From an uncultured Anaerolineae bacterium (GTDB taxonomy: Bacteria; Chloroflexota; Anaerolineae; Aggregatilineales; Phototrophicaceae), in the NCBI GenBank assembly GCA_937995825.1, contig CALKJO010000016.1, forward strand, positions 144,370 through 208,369: a stretch of 64,000 nt of DNA, in the 5' to 3' direction. The notes under the pieces were generated by a model. It saw nothing but the letters and a program-made list of their open reading frames with translations, was not told the origin of the DNA and made no database searches. Position numbers and translations under genes: made by a program. This document shows positions 43,496 to 52,334 of the stretch, piece by piece (positions within the stretch are counted from its first letter, which is position 1; each line of letters opens with the position of its first letter).

Positions 43496-44394
43496 TCGAC
43501 TGCGATATTCTGCTGCCGGGCAGTTATTTCTGCGATCTGATCTTCACCGGTCTGCCGCAGCTGCCCGAACTGGGGCGCGAAGTCTATACCGACAATCTGA
43601 CCGTCACCGTCGGCGGCGCGCTCAACACGGTGATCGGGCTGCGGCGGATGGGCGTCAAGGTCGGCTGGATCGGGCAGGTCGGAAACGACTTCTTCAGCCG
43701 CTTCATCCTGGAGAAGCTGGAACAGGAACAGGTCGATCTGCGCCTGGTCGCCCGATTGGAGCAGCCATTGCAGCGCGTCACTGTCGCCCTGTCCTATCCC
43801 CATGAACGCGCCTTCATCACCTACATCGATCCGGCGTCGGCTCCGGTCGAGATGGTCTTTGCATGGCTGGATCGGGCGCGCTTTCGCCATCTGCACTTCA
43901 CCAGCTTTCAAACCCATCCGCGCACGGTCGAGCTGTTCGAGCTGGTGCGCGCGCGCGGCGCGTCGATCTCGATGGACTGCCAGGATCACCCGATTCGACT
44001 GGATCAGCCCGGCGCCCGCGAAACGCTCTCGCGGCTGACGATCTTCATGCCGAATGCCCGTGAGGCGCTGCACCTGACCGGCTGTGACACCATCGAGCGC
44101 GCCGCAGCCGTGCTTCGCCCGCTGCTCCCGACGCTGGTCATCAAGGATGGGGAGAACGGCGCGTATGCGTGGCAGGGGGATGCCCACTGGCACGCGCCGG
44201 CGATCCCGGTGACCCCCGTCGATACAACCGGCGCGGGCGATGTCTTCAACGCGGGCTTTCTGGCGGCATGGCTGGATGGGCGAAGCGTGGACGCCTGCCT
44301 GCGCTGGGGGACGATCTGCGGTGGGCTGTCCACGTTGGGCAAAGGCGGCACATCAACCGCCCCCCATCGTGCGGTGGTCGAGGGGTGGGGTTGA
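43492..44394 (+). CDS. PfkB-family carbohydrate kinase
   Basis: About 300 residues of the ribokinase/PfkB family. The N-terminal GGALNTVIGLRRMGVKVGWIGQVGND (residues about 38-60) is signature 1, and the catalytic Asp is in DTTGAGDVFNAGF near 244. It would phosphorylate a sugar or sugar alcohol, possibly one released by the GH4 glycosidase upstream. GTG 43492 overlaps the GH4 stop as GTGA with GGAG 7 bases upstream, so it is favoured over the TTG at 43486. Confidence 0.88.
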   Translation: MIDCDILLPGSYFCDLIFTGLPQLPELGREVYTDNLTVTVGGALNTVIGLRRMGVKVGWIGQVGNDFFSRFILEKLEQEQVDLRLVARLEQPLQRVTVALSYPHERAFITYIDPASAPVEMVFAWLDRARFRHLHFTSFQTHPRTVELFELVRARGASISMDCQDHPIRLDQPGARETLSRLTIFMPNAREALHLTGCDTIERAAAVLRPLLPTLVIKDGENGAYAWQGDAHWHAPAIPVTPVDTTGAGDVFNAGFLAAWLDGRSVDACLRWGTICGGLSTLGKGGTSTAPHRAVVEGWG

Positions 44395-44397
44395 GGG

Positions 44398-45162
44398 CTA
44401 AGGGGAGGTGTCAAGCCTTTGGGAAGTCCAACGCACGAGTCTTTCCCAATCGACCGCCCCATTCGGATGACAGAATGATTGTATGAACTGCGCGACAAAT
44501 CGATTCACGAGACGAGCGTATGCTTGTTCAAACTCATCATTCTTGATTTTTGCCTGATGACCGAGCGGCTCGATGATATCGGTGTACAGGGTAGTGCTTG
44601 CCGATATGAGTTCCCAAAAGGACTGTCCACAGAGCTTGAGATAGCCGTCTTTCTGCGGACGCGGGTCAATGCCATACATGCAGCCATTGACGGCGATGAT
44701 TCTCGTCCCAGGATGCTTTAGACTGAGTGTCTCAATGGCACTCTGGAAATTCGCTTTCATTTGTTTGATCTGGCTCGAATTGCCCCAGTTCGGGTCCAGA
44801 TTTGATCTCCACAATATAGATGTGATTGTCGCGCCAAAAACGCAGGTCGACTCCGGATAATTCTCCTGGAGCAACACGCTCACCGCCATATACCTGCCCA
44901 CATACGAAAATGGCAACGCCTTCCATGAAGTCTCCGAACAGCGTTTCTTCCTGAGATGACAGGAAAGCGTCCAGTACGGCGCGGACGAGCATATCCGCCG
45001 TGAGAATGTTTTTTGCCTTGAACAAATAGGGGTTTTTACGGCGCAGAACTTGACTTAGATTGAGGGTTTCCAGCTTCCTGAGCCGACTCTCGCATGAAAC
45101 TTACCAATGTTTCTCTCAATATATTGTATTAGATCGCTCAAATCCACGGGTCGCGCATTCAT
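44398..45162 (-). pseudogene. Type II restriction endonuclease (PmeII-like), frameshifted
   Basis: Reading through two frameshifts gives about 254 residues in the layout of PmeII-type endonucleases as I know them. KNPYLFKAKN and LSSQEETLFGDF are near the N-terminus, and the PD-(D/E)xK core is GVDLRF followed eight residues later by EIK (VEIKSG). The first break is near 45088-45095 (two extra bases by alignment of the two frames), the second in a C-run at 44792-44794 (one extra base). The rest of the frame to 44398 continues well (GCMYGIDPRPQKDGYLKLC). The ATG overlaps the methyltransferase TGA (ATGA). Lower GC than the flanks suggests transfer. Confidence 0.7.
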
Positions 45163-45984
45163 AGGAGCCGTTCCTGAAACTGCTCCACCTCTGCGCGCAC
45201 TTTGTCGACATACTCAGGGATGATGTCAATCCCAATCGCCCTGCGTCCCATTTCCAGCGCGACGACAACCGTGGTTCCGCTGCCCATAATAAGGATCAAG
45301 CACAGTGTCGTCCGCTTTTGTGAAAAGCTTGATGAACCATTCGGGGAGTGCCTTAGGAAAGGCTGCGCTGTGTCCCCGATTGCTCGTCTCTGTTGCCAGA
45401 TGGATCACATTGGTTGGATAAACTTTCTCTCTCCCAACCCAATTAGAGACATTCTTACCAAACCCACTCTTAACCTTCGATGGATCGCGCACTTTATCAG
45501 TTTCGCTGAGGTTATTAAGCCTGGACTTTGCCCAATCTCCAATCGGCACCATCACTTCATCCTGGTACATATGAAAAGCTTTTGACTTGTTGAACTGCAA
45601 CAGCCTTTCCCAGGAGTCTCGAAATCGGTTGGGCCATTTTCCAGGGTAGGAGTTTTTCTTGTGCCAGACGAATTCCTCTGTCCACAGCCAACCCTGCTCG
45701 CGCATCGCTTTGATCAAATCGATAACATAAGTATGTCGCTCGCCATTAACCACGCGCTCTTTGATATTCAGGATAAATGTCCCGCTTGGCTTGAGAACAC
45801 GGTGTAACTGCGATGCAATTGGCAAAAACCAATTGACATAATCATCGGGAGTAATGCCGCCGTAAGTATGCTTGCGCTGATCGGCATAAGGTGGGGACGT
45901 GAAGATCAGGTCGACAGTGCTGTCGTCCAGCGTTTTCAACCGTTCTGCACAGTCTCCGAGGATCAATTGGCATGAAGTGATCAT
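45159..45984 (-). pseudogene. Site-specific DNA methyltransferase, frameshifted near the C-terminus
   Basis: A beta-class adenine or cytosine-N4 methyltransferase. TSPPYADQ is at residues about 28-35, and the C-terminal SAM-binding block VLDP followed by MGSGTTVV is split by a one-base shift near 45286-45292. Reading in the corrected frame gives a normal end, EMGRRAIGIDI then VEQFQERLL, with TGA overlapping the endonuclease start. As it stands the frame stops about 13 residues after VLDPYYGQ at 45226. It protects the host DNA in a restriction-modification pair. Only the ATG at 45984 gives the right N-terminus; the mRNA may start at that ATG. Confidence 0.75.
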
Positions 45985-45991
45985 GGTGCCA

Positions 45992-46020
45992 ATTATAAAT
46001 ACGCACATGCTTTCTGACAA
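45992..46020 (-). promoter_or_regulatory. Near-consensus promoter for the methyltransferase gene
   Basis: On the minus strand TTGTCA (46015-46020) precedes a 17-base spacer and TATAAT (45992-45997). The start codon follows only seven bases after the -10 box, so the transcript would be leaderless or nearly so. Confidence 0.6.
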
Positions 46021-46122
46021 TCATCTTGTTTCTATCTCAGGCACGCAGCGGTATCATTTCCGGCATCTCATCCACATGCAAACTCAGCCTCACCAGCCGG
46101 CAGCAGACTAAGGAATGGGAAC

Positions 46123-46296
46123 ATGGCAGATCGTCTTCCTTTCGCTGTGATGCTCAGCGGAGGACACCCTAATTCACTGGTCAGGATGGTGGAGGTCGTC
46201 GAGATACTGCTGGCAGACCCGGCGCGGCTGGACACCGTGCTGACTGGGGTGGATGTGAAAAATATCTTACGTGAACTGAATGCGCTCCAGCATTGA
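46123..46296 (+). CDS. Small hypothetical protein (57 residues)
   Basis: A 57-codon frame preceded by AAGGAA eight bases upstream. The sequence, starting MADRLPFAVMLSGGHPNSL and containing VEVVEILLADPARLDTVL, looks like an intact helical domain resembling the beginning of HEAT-like repeat proteins. No signal peptide. It lies in the intergenic space between the methyltransferase and a histidine kinase and could also be the start of a truncated larger gene. Confidence 0.5.
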   Translation: MADRLPFAVMLSGGHPNSLVRMVEVVEILLADPARLDTVLTGVDVKNILRELNALQH

Positions 46297-46326
46297 AACA
46301 GCCGCACAGACAACCTGCATCGAATT

Positions 46327-47250
46327 TCATGCCACGCGCAAATCCAACGGTTTCGCCGGCACAGTGACAGTCAGATATGTGCCAGCAGATAGCCGGCTCT
46401 CCACTTTAACGGTGCCGCCTAGATGCTGAATGCGCTCGCGAATGCCGATCAAGCCGTAATGACCCGTCAGGGCGAACTCATTCAGATGTTTGGGGACGTG
46501 GAAGCCGTGTCCATCATCGCGCACTTCCAGGCGAACCGAGTCGGGTGAATAAGTCAGCGTGGCAGTGATGCGCCTGGCGTTGGCATGACGCTCGGCATTG
46601 CAGATCGCTTCCTGCGCGGCGCGAAAGATCGCCAGTTCCTGGGCGTGATCGATGCTGTAAGGGTCACCCATGACAGAAAACACAAGGCGCGGATACTTGT
46701 CACACAGCGTTTCGATGGCGGCGGCTAATCCCAGTTCATCCAGCACTGTCGGGCGCAGGTCAGCGATCATCTGACGCAGATTGTCCACGGTCTGGATGAC
46801 CTGCTGGCGCGCGTTTTCTAAATGGCTCCTGCCCGCGTCTGCGCGCTCCTGCGCCGCACGTTCAATGCTGTGGGCGGCTAAGACCAGCGATTGTATCGTA
46901 TCGTCATGAATCTCACGGGCAATGCGCTTGCGCTCATTCTCCTGGCTCTCTGTCAGCGCAGCGCGATACATCAGCTCGCGCGCCTGCGCTGAGGCGATCT
47001 GCTCGACCATGTATTGAAGCGAACGGCGCAGTTGGTCGATCTCACGGATGCCGCCGGATACGTCAAAAGTCGGCAGCGCGCCCGTCATGATGCTCTCTGC
47101 CTGGTTTGCCAAGCGCCGCAGCGGGATCAAAATGCGCACGATCATCCAGACAATCCCCAGCGCAAATCCGAACAGCGCAATCAAAAAACACCAATGCAGG
47201 ACGCCATCAAAATGAAACAGATGATGCAGAGGATGGGCAAGCTCGTTCAT
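46327..47250 (-). CDS. NarL-type sensor histidine kinase
   Basis: 307 residues. One transmembrane helix at about 19-42 is followed by a HAMP-like region, then a dimerisation domain with the phosphorylated histidine in AREIHDDTIQSLVLAAH (near 112), and a HATPase_c domain with N box NAERHANA and GLIGIRERI. There is no large periplasmic sensor, so signal input may come from the membrane or a partner. Overlaps the response-regulator gene by four bases (ATGA-type), so they form one pair. Divergent to mbnP. Confidence 0.88.
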   Translation of the reverse strand: MNELAHPLHHLFHFDGVLHWCFLIALFGFALGIVWMIVRILIPLRRLANQAESIMTGALPTFDVSGGIREIDQLRRSLQYMVEQIASAQARELMYRAALTESQENERKRIAREIHDDTIQSLVLAAHSIERAAQERADAGRSHLENARQQVIQTVDNLRQMIADLRPTVLDELGLAAAIETLCDKYPRLVFSVMGDPYSIDHAQELAIFRAAQEAICNAERHANARRITATLTYSPDSVRLEVRDDGHGFHVPKHLNEFALTGHYGLIGIRERIQHLGGTVKVESRLSAGTYLTVTVPAKPLDLRVA

Positions 47251-47870
47251 TCCTGTGTCCCCTCAATGGGCTGAATCAGATTGAGCGTCATGCCGCGCAG
47301 GACGGCTTCCGTGCGGTTCGTCACGCCGAGCTTGTGGTAAATCGCCTGTAAATGAACCTGCACGGTGCGATCCGAGATGCCAAGCTGCGCGCCGATCTGC
47401 TTGTTCGTCCAGCCGCGCTTGGCGCACATCAGCACTTCCAATTCGCGCTCCGTCAGTGGATAAGCTGGCTTATGAACCGGTCTAGCGGACGATGCAGACG
47501 CCTGATTGTCCAGAGCGCGCTGAATCGCGCGCAGCAGCTCGGCGAATTCAGCCGTCTTCAACACAAAGCCATCCGCGCCAGCCTCTTTTAAGGCGCGCTG
47601 ATAAGCTTTTTCATTGTACGCCGTCAAAGCGATAACGCGCACATCAGGATTTTGCTGACGGATGCGCCGTGCGGCTTCAATGCCGTTCATCTCCGGCAGG
47701 TGGATATCCATCACAATGACATTTGGCTGCAAAGTCTGCGCTAATGCAACAGCCTCTAAACCTGTCCTTGCCTCTCCCACCACGCTGAAGCCCGCATTCT
47801 CTAGAAAGGCGCGAATGCTCTGCCTGACCAGCACATGATCTTCAGCTAAAAGCAACCGTGTCATCATCAC
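47247..47870 (-). CDS. LuxR/NarL-type response regulator
   Basis: 207 residues: the N-terminal receiver domain has acidic residues AEDHVL, the phosphoacceptor Asp in VIVMDIHLPEMNG near 55, then Thr and Lys (ALTAYN, VLKTAEF), and a LuxR-type helix-turn-helix at the end (LTERELEVLMCAKRGWTNKQ, KLGVTNRTEAV). It works with the kinase encoded just downstream. Being divergent from mbnP with about 150 bases between, it may control the copper-related genes; this is inference. Confidence 0.9.
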   Translation of the reverse strand: MMMTRLLLAEDHVLVRQSIRAFLENAGFSVVGEARTGLEAVALAQTLQPNVIVMDIHLPEMNGIEAARRIRQQNPDVRVIALTAYNEKAYQRALKEAGADGFVLKTAEFAELLRAIQRALDNQASASSARPVHKPAYPLTERELEVLMCAKRGWTNKQIGAQLGISDRTVQVHLQAIYHKLGVTNRTEAVLRGMTLNLIQPIEGTQE

Positions 47871-47951
47871 GTGATGTTTATCAGCCCGTCTCTCATTATA
47901 GCGCGCCGTCTAGCCATCTATCTACGCTGTTTGGCGTATACCCCCAAATGT

Positions 47952-47990
47952 GAACGTGCAGTATAGTGATGAATATCACAAACGTGCGTT
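47952..47990. promoter_or_regulatory. Repeats in the response-regulator/mbnP intergenic region
   Basis: Two copies of AACGTGC flank a near-palindrome reading GTGATGAATATCAC upstream of mbnP. Such sites would be in the right place for the divergent NarL-type regulator. There is also a TACCCCC string upstream, but no clear -35/-10 pair for mbnP. Confidence 0.3.
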
Positions 47991-48026
47991 TTCTACGTGA
48001 TCTTGATCCTTAAACGGAGGTCGATA

Positions 48027-48935
48027 ATGAGGTTAAAAGCTTTAGCACTGATGGTTACGCTTCTTTTACTGAGCATCGCCGCGGTTGCGAGCGCGCAGGA
48101 TCACGGCAGCGACGGGCATGGCGGCATGATGAGCGATGCCTTGCCGACCGTCGGTCCCGATGTCACCATTCGCTTTGCAGCGATGGTCGGGTCGCGTCCC
48201 GCCGCCTGTGGCATCATCTACGAAGGGCTGGGGACAGAAAGCTCGACTTTGAGCCTGAACGACTACCGCTTTTTCGTCTCCAACGTGCGTCTGATCGCCG
48301 CTGATGGCACGGAAGTCCCGGTTGAACTGGCGCAGGATGGCATCTGGCAGTATGCCAATGTCGCCCTGCTCGACTTTGAGGATGGCACGGGGCTGTGCAG
48401 CCAGACCGGCACTGCCGAAATGAACGACAAGATCATCGGCAGCGTGCCAGAAGGCGAGTACAGCGGCATCATCTTCGACTTGGGCGTGCCGTTCGAACTG
48501 AACCACCTTGATACCGCCACCGCGCCCGCCCCGCTCAACCTGCCAGCGATGTGGTGGAACTGGCGCTTCGGTTACAAGTTCGTCCGCATCGACATGCAGA
48601 CCCCCCAAAGCCAGACGCCGCAGTGGTTCATCCACCTGGGCAGCACCGGCTGCGACGCAGCAGATGGCAGCACACCGCCCGCTGAGCCTTGCGCTAATCC
48701 CAACCTGCCCATCGTTCGGCTGGAGGGGTTCAATCCGCTGCGCAACTTCATCGTCGCCGATCTGGAAGAGCTGCTGATGGGCGTCAACCTGAATGAAAGC
48801 ACGCCCATGCCCCCTGGCTGCATGTCCGGCGCGGAAGACCCCGACTGTGTGGGGCTGTTCCCCGGCTTCGGTCTTGACCTGGCAACCGGCTTGACCCTTG
48901 AGGACAATTCGCAGACCTTCTTCCGTGTTGAATAG
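48027..48935 (+). CDS. mbnP: MbnP-family copper-binding protein
   Basis: 302 residues, an exported MbnP (metallo-mystery pair four-Cys) family protein. The signal peptide ends near VASAQ and is followed by a His/Asp-rich segment (DHGSDGHGGMM). The family blocks LSLNDYRFFVSNVRLI and MWWNWRFGYKFVRID are clear, the latter carrying tryptophans of the kind converted to kynurenine by MbnH. Cysteines appear in AACGI, GLCSQ, GCDAADGS, EPCANP and GCMSGAEDPDC. GGAGG is 7 bases before the ATG; the earlier TTG-type start at 47997 is unlikely. The next gene encodes the MbnH partner. Confidence 0.88.
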   Translation: MRLKALALMVTLLLLSIAAVASAQDHGSDGHGGMMSDALPTVGPDVTIRFAAMVGSRPAACGIIYEGLGTESSTLSLNDYRFFVSNVRLIAADGTEVPVELAQDGIWQYANVALLDFEDGTGLCSQTGTAEMNDKIIGSVPEGEYSGIIFDLGVPFELNHLDTATAPAPLNLPAMWWNWRFGYKFVRIDMQTPQSQTPQWFIHLGSTGCDAADGSTPPAEPCANPNLPIVRLEGFNPLRNFIVADLEELLMGVNLNESTPMPPGCMSGAEDPDCVGLFPGFGLDLATGLTLEDNSQTFFRVE

Positions 48936-48963
48936 ATAACTGTCTAGCGGTGTAGTCATGCTT

Positions 48964-48987
48964 GGGATGCAGCTCAGACTGCATCTC
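48964..48987 (+). other. Hairpin between mbnP and the MbnH fusion gene
   Basis: A nine-pair stem around GATGCAG and CTGCATC closes a CTCAGA loop. It sits midway in the 66-base gap and immediately before the perfect AGGAGG ribosome site of the next gene. It may tune downstream translation or protect upstream mRNA. Confidence 0.45.
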
Positions 48988-49001
48988 AGCAGGAGGATGA
49001 C

Positions 49002-51038
49002 ATGACCAGAAAGCCCGTGATCCTAGCCATTTGCGCCCTATGGGTGGCGGGCATCACCCACCTGATCATCGCGCCTGACCACTTCAGTCATGCGCCAGCG
49101 CATGGGTTATTCTTCGGCGCGGTTGGTTTGGCGCAGATAAGCTGGGGGCTGGTGGCATGGGCGCGCCGCCGCGATCTGCCTCGGTCACCGCTGCTGCTGG
49201 CGGCGGGCGCGGCGCTCTCCGGCGGGATCATCGTCATCTGGCTGCTGACGCATTTCACCTGGACGCCATTCGCCGAGGATGCCCACGCCATAGACTGGTT
49301 TACGGTGCTCACCAAAATCGCCGAGCTGCTGGCGCTGGTGCCGCTGATCGCCAGCGCTGATCCGCAGCGCCTGCCGCGCCTGCTGCGGCTGCGCCCCGTC
49401 GCTGGGCTGGCGTTGAGCATCCTCTTTGGCGCGGCGGTTTGGGGCGTCGGAATGCTCGCCGAGCCATACTTCCCCGCTCTGTGGCACAGTCATGATCACC
49501 ATGACCATGATCACGGCGCTCACGATCACGGCGCGCCCGTCATCATGCCGATCAACACAGCGGGATATTTCAGCATCGTCAATACCGGACGTGAAGCCGA
49601 CGCGCTGGTGAGCGTCTCCGCTGTTGATCTGGGCGAGATAACGCTGCACCGCACCACCATCGACACCCATCAGGTCGCCCGCATGGATGATCTGGACGGC
49701 GTGACGCTGACTCCGCATACGCGCGTCGATTTTGCGCCGGCGGGCTGCCACATCATGCTCGACCGCCTGCCGCGCGATCTCTACGAAGGCGACACCGTCA
49801 CGCTGACGCTGCACTTTGCGTCCGGGCGCGCCGTGCCGGTTGAATTCGCCGTGCGGATGATGCCCCCGGATCGGCGGGTCAACTTCATCGTCTCCGACGG
49901 CTTTCAGATCGCCAACGCCTGGGTGCGCGCAACGCGCACGCTGGACAGTCTGGCTGGCGCGACAAGCGGCTATCAGTGGCGTCTGCCGCCCGGTTTCCCA
50001 CCGCCGCGTGTGCCGGAAAACAATCCGATGACGGCGGAGAAGGTCGAGCTGGGACGCTATCTGTTCTATGATACCCGCCTCTCCGGCAACAACACGATGT
50101 CGTGTTCGTCGTGTCACTTGCAGGAGCGGGCTTTCACCGATGGGCGCGCACTGCCGGTCGGCTCAACCGGAGAACTGCTGCCGCGCAACTCGCCTACCCT
50201 GACCAATGTCGCCTACAACGCCACGCTCACCTGGGCAAATCCAAATCTGCTCGTGCTGGAACGCCAGATCGTCATCCCGATGTTCGGCGAGCATCCGGTT
50301 GAGATGGGCATCACCGGTAGCGAAGAAGCGGTGCTGGCGCGCTTCCGCGCCGATCCGCAGTCCCGTCAGTTATTCGCTGCCGCCTTCCCCGGACAGGATG
50401 ACCCCTTTACGTTCAATAACATCATACAGGCGCTGGCATCCTTCATCCGCACCCTGATCTCAGGCAGCTCACCGTATGACCGCTATCTGCGCGGCGACCG
50501 CGAGGCACTGTCCGCCTCCGCGCTGCGCGGGATGGCGCTCTTCTTCTCCGAAGCGCTGGAATGCCATCACTGCCACACCGGCTTCAACATGACTCTTTCG
50601 ACCGTCAGCGCCAACACCACCTTTGACGAGCGCCCTTTTTTCAACACCGGCTTGTACAACCTGGATGGGCGCGGCGCGTATCCCTATCCCAACACCGGCA
50701 TTCACGAGATCACCAACCGCCCCGATGATATGGGGCGCTTCCGCCCCCCGACTCTGCGTAACATCGCGCTGACCGCGCCTTACATGCACGATGGCAGCAT
50801 CGCCACGCTGGAGGAGGTCATCCGCTTCTATATGGACGGGGGGCGAGTTATCAACGACGGCGAATACGTCGGAGATGGGCGCGCTAACCCGTACAAGAGC
50901 GGGCTGGTGGCAGGATTCAGCATCACCGAGCAGGAGATCGCCGATCTGATCGCCTATCTGGAAAGCCTGACCGACGCAACGTTCATCACTGACCCGCGCT
51001 TCAGCGATCCGTTTGCAAAGACGACGGATAATCAATAA
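49002..51038 (+). CDS. mbnH: MbnH-type di-heme oxidase fused to a PCuAC copper-chaperone domain and membrane helices
   Basis: 678 residues with three parts. Residues 1-160 contain about five hydrophobic helices. A His-rich linker (WHSHDHHDHDHGAHDHG) at about 163-180 leads to a PCuAC (DUF461) domain at about 183-290, marked by YFSIVNTGREADALVSVS, GEITLHRTTIDTHQ and ACHIMLDRLP-like segments. The C-terminal half, from about 315, is a MauG/di-heme peroxidase domain with CxxCH motifs at 368 (CSSCH) and 521 (CHHCH). MbnH proteins oxidise a tryptophan of MbnP to kynurenine. Fusing a copper-binding domain to it is unusual. The AGGAGG ribosome site makes the start certain. Confidence 0.85.
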   Translation: MTRKPVILAICALWVAGITHLIIAPDHFSHAPAHGLFFGAVGLAQISWGLVAWARRRDLPRSPLLLAAGAALSGGIIVIWLLTHFTWTPFAEDAHAIDWFTVLTKIAELLALVPLIASADPQRLPRLLRLRPVAGLALSILFGAAVWGVGMLAEPYFPALWHSHDHHDHDHGAHDHGAPVIMPINTAGYFSIVNTGREADALVSVSAVDLGEITLHRTTIDTHQVARMDDLDGVTLTPHTRVDFAPAGCHIMLDRLPRDLYEGDTVTLTLHFASGRAVPVEFAVRMMPPDRRVNFIVSDGFQIANAWVRATRTLDSLAGATSGYQWRLPPGFPPPRVPENNPMTAEKVELGRYLFYDTRLSGNNTMSCSSCHLQERAFTDGRALPVGSTGELLPRNSPTLTNVAYNATLTWANPNLLVLERQIVIPMFGEHPVEMGITGSEEAVLARFRADPQSRQLFAAAFPGQDDPFTFNNIIQALASFIRTLISGSSPYDRYLRGDREALSASALRGMALFFSEALECHHCHTGFNMTLSTVSANTTFDERPFFNTGLYNLDGRGAYPYPNTGIHEITNRPDDMGRFRPPTLRNIALTAPYMHDGSIATLEEVIRFYMDGGRVINDGEYVGDGRANPYKSGLVAGFSITEQEIADLIAYLESLTDATFITDPRFSDPFAKTTDNQ

Positions 51039-51133
51039 TCAAAGGGCTGCGCTGTCCCCGCATGGAAGATCGCCGCAGAATCGGCTACACTATTTGTGTT
51101 TTCTGGCACAACACACATGCGGAGTCATCACGA

Positions 51134-51535
51134 ATGGCAACCGATTCGCGGACATGGTTTTATACGACGCCGGAGGCGCGTCCTTATTTCATTGAAGAAC
51201 GGGTCAATCACACCCTCTGGAAAAACCGCCTGGCGAACATTTACATGTCCTGCACGCAGGCAGAGCCGCCGATCAAAATGGAAGGACGCTGGCAGGGTGA
51301 AATCCCCGTCTATTTCGAGTGGATTCCCGGCAAATACTTCATCATGCGCGCCGGCGAGGAAAGCAAAGAACTGATCGGCGTCATGCGCCAGATTCTGATG
51401 ATGCGTCCGTCCTTCATGTATCAGGATAGCGACGGCATGCACGTCGTCGAATGGCAGGTAGACCCCGATGCGCGCTGGCGCGAGCTTCAGGGCAAGCCCC
51501 AGTACCAGGGGCTGAAGCGTTTGCAGAAAAAATGA
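51134..51535 (+). CDS. Hypothetical protein
   Basis: 133 residues, no signal peptide, alpha+beta. Aromatic-rich N-terminus (WFYTTPEARPYFIEERVNHTLW) and a C-terminal VVEWQVDPDARWRELQGKPQ. I do not recognise the family. ATG 51134 has GGAG nine bases upstream; a longer frame to 51062 is possible. It lies between the copper pair and a glycosyltransferase without obvious link. Confidence 0.6.
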   Translation: MATDSRTWFYTTPEARPYFIEERVNHTLWKNRLANIYMSCTQAEPPIKMEGRWQGEIPVYFEWIPGKYFIMRAGEESKELIGVMRQILMMRPSFMYQDSDGMHVVEWQVDPDARWRELQGKPQYQGLKRLQKK

Positions 51536-51572
51536 TCGCTAAGCAGCAGACGCAGCGCTGAAGGGGATATCG

Positions 51573-52334
51573 ATGCCTGAGATCACCGTCGTGCTGCCCA
51601 CCTACAACGAAGCTGAAAACCTCCCCCGCATGGCGGCGGCGCTGATGGCGCTGCCCGTCCCCCTGCGCGTGCTGGTGGTCGATGACAGCTCCCCGGACGG
51701 CACGGGCGCGCTTGCCGATGCGCTGGCAGCAGATCACCCGGATCGCTTCTCCGTCCTGCACCGGACGCAGAAGGATGGGCTGGGTCCTGCCTATATCGCC
51801 GGATTCAAGCGGGCGCTTCAACAGGGCGCGGACTACATCATCCAGATGGACTGCGACTTTTCCCACAAGCCCGAATACATCCCCGATCTGATCGCCCGCC
51901 TCGAACAGGGCGCGGATGTCGTCATCGGATCGCGCTTCATGCGCGGCGGCGGTGTCGACAGCGAGTGGAGCTTTTATCGCAAGCTGCTGAGCTGGTTCGC
52001 CAACCGCGTCTACGTGCGCACGATCCTCGGAATTCCCGTCTACGACGCCACTGGCGGCTACCGCATCTGGCGGCGCGAAACTCTGATCGGGCTTGATTTG
52101 GATCGCATTCGCTCCAATGGCTACGTCTTTCAAGTCGAGATGGCGTATGTCGCGGCGCGGCTCGGCTTTCGAGTCGCGGAAATCCCGATCTACTTCCCGG
52201 ATCGTCAGGCGGGCGAGTCAAAGATGGACTTGCGCATTCAGGTTGAGGCGGCGCTGCGCGTCTGGCAGGTGATGGCGCGTCATCGCGCGCTCAATCCCAC
52301 CATGCGCCGGACAACCGCCTATCCCTCCCCGTAA
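51573..52334 (+). CDS. Polyprenyl-phosphate mannose synthase-like GT2 glycosyltransferase
   Basis: 253 residues, a family 2 glycosyltransferase of the Dpm1 type that loads mannose onto a polyprenyl phosphate. VVLPTYNEAENLPRM and VVDDSSPDGT lie near the N-terminus, followed by the metal-binding QMDCDFSHKPEYIPD. GVDSEWSFYRKLLSWFAN and VYDATGGYRIWRR form the acceptor part. There is no transmembrane domain, so it is a peripheral member. The product could feed GT39-like transferases in the window. Confidence 0.88.
   Translation: MPEITVVLPTYNEAENLPRMAAALMALPVPLRVLVVDDSSPDGTGALADALAADHPDRFSVLHRTQKDGLGPAYIAGFKRALQQGADYIIQMDCDFSHKPEYIPDLIARLEQGADVVIGSRFMRGGGVDSEWSFYRKLLSWFANRVYVRTILGIPVYDATGGYRIWRRETLIGLDLDRIRSNGYVFQVEMAYVAARLGFRVAEIPIYFPDRQAGESKMDLRIQVEAALRVWQVMARHRALNPTMRRTTAYPSP

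Noticed and set aside
44398..45984. Programmed ribosomal frameshifting in the R-M genes
   Set aside because: Three breaks at different sites, of different sizes, with no repeated slippery heptamer; decay or sequence error is simpler.
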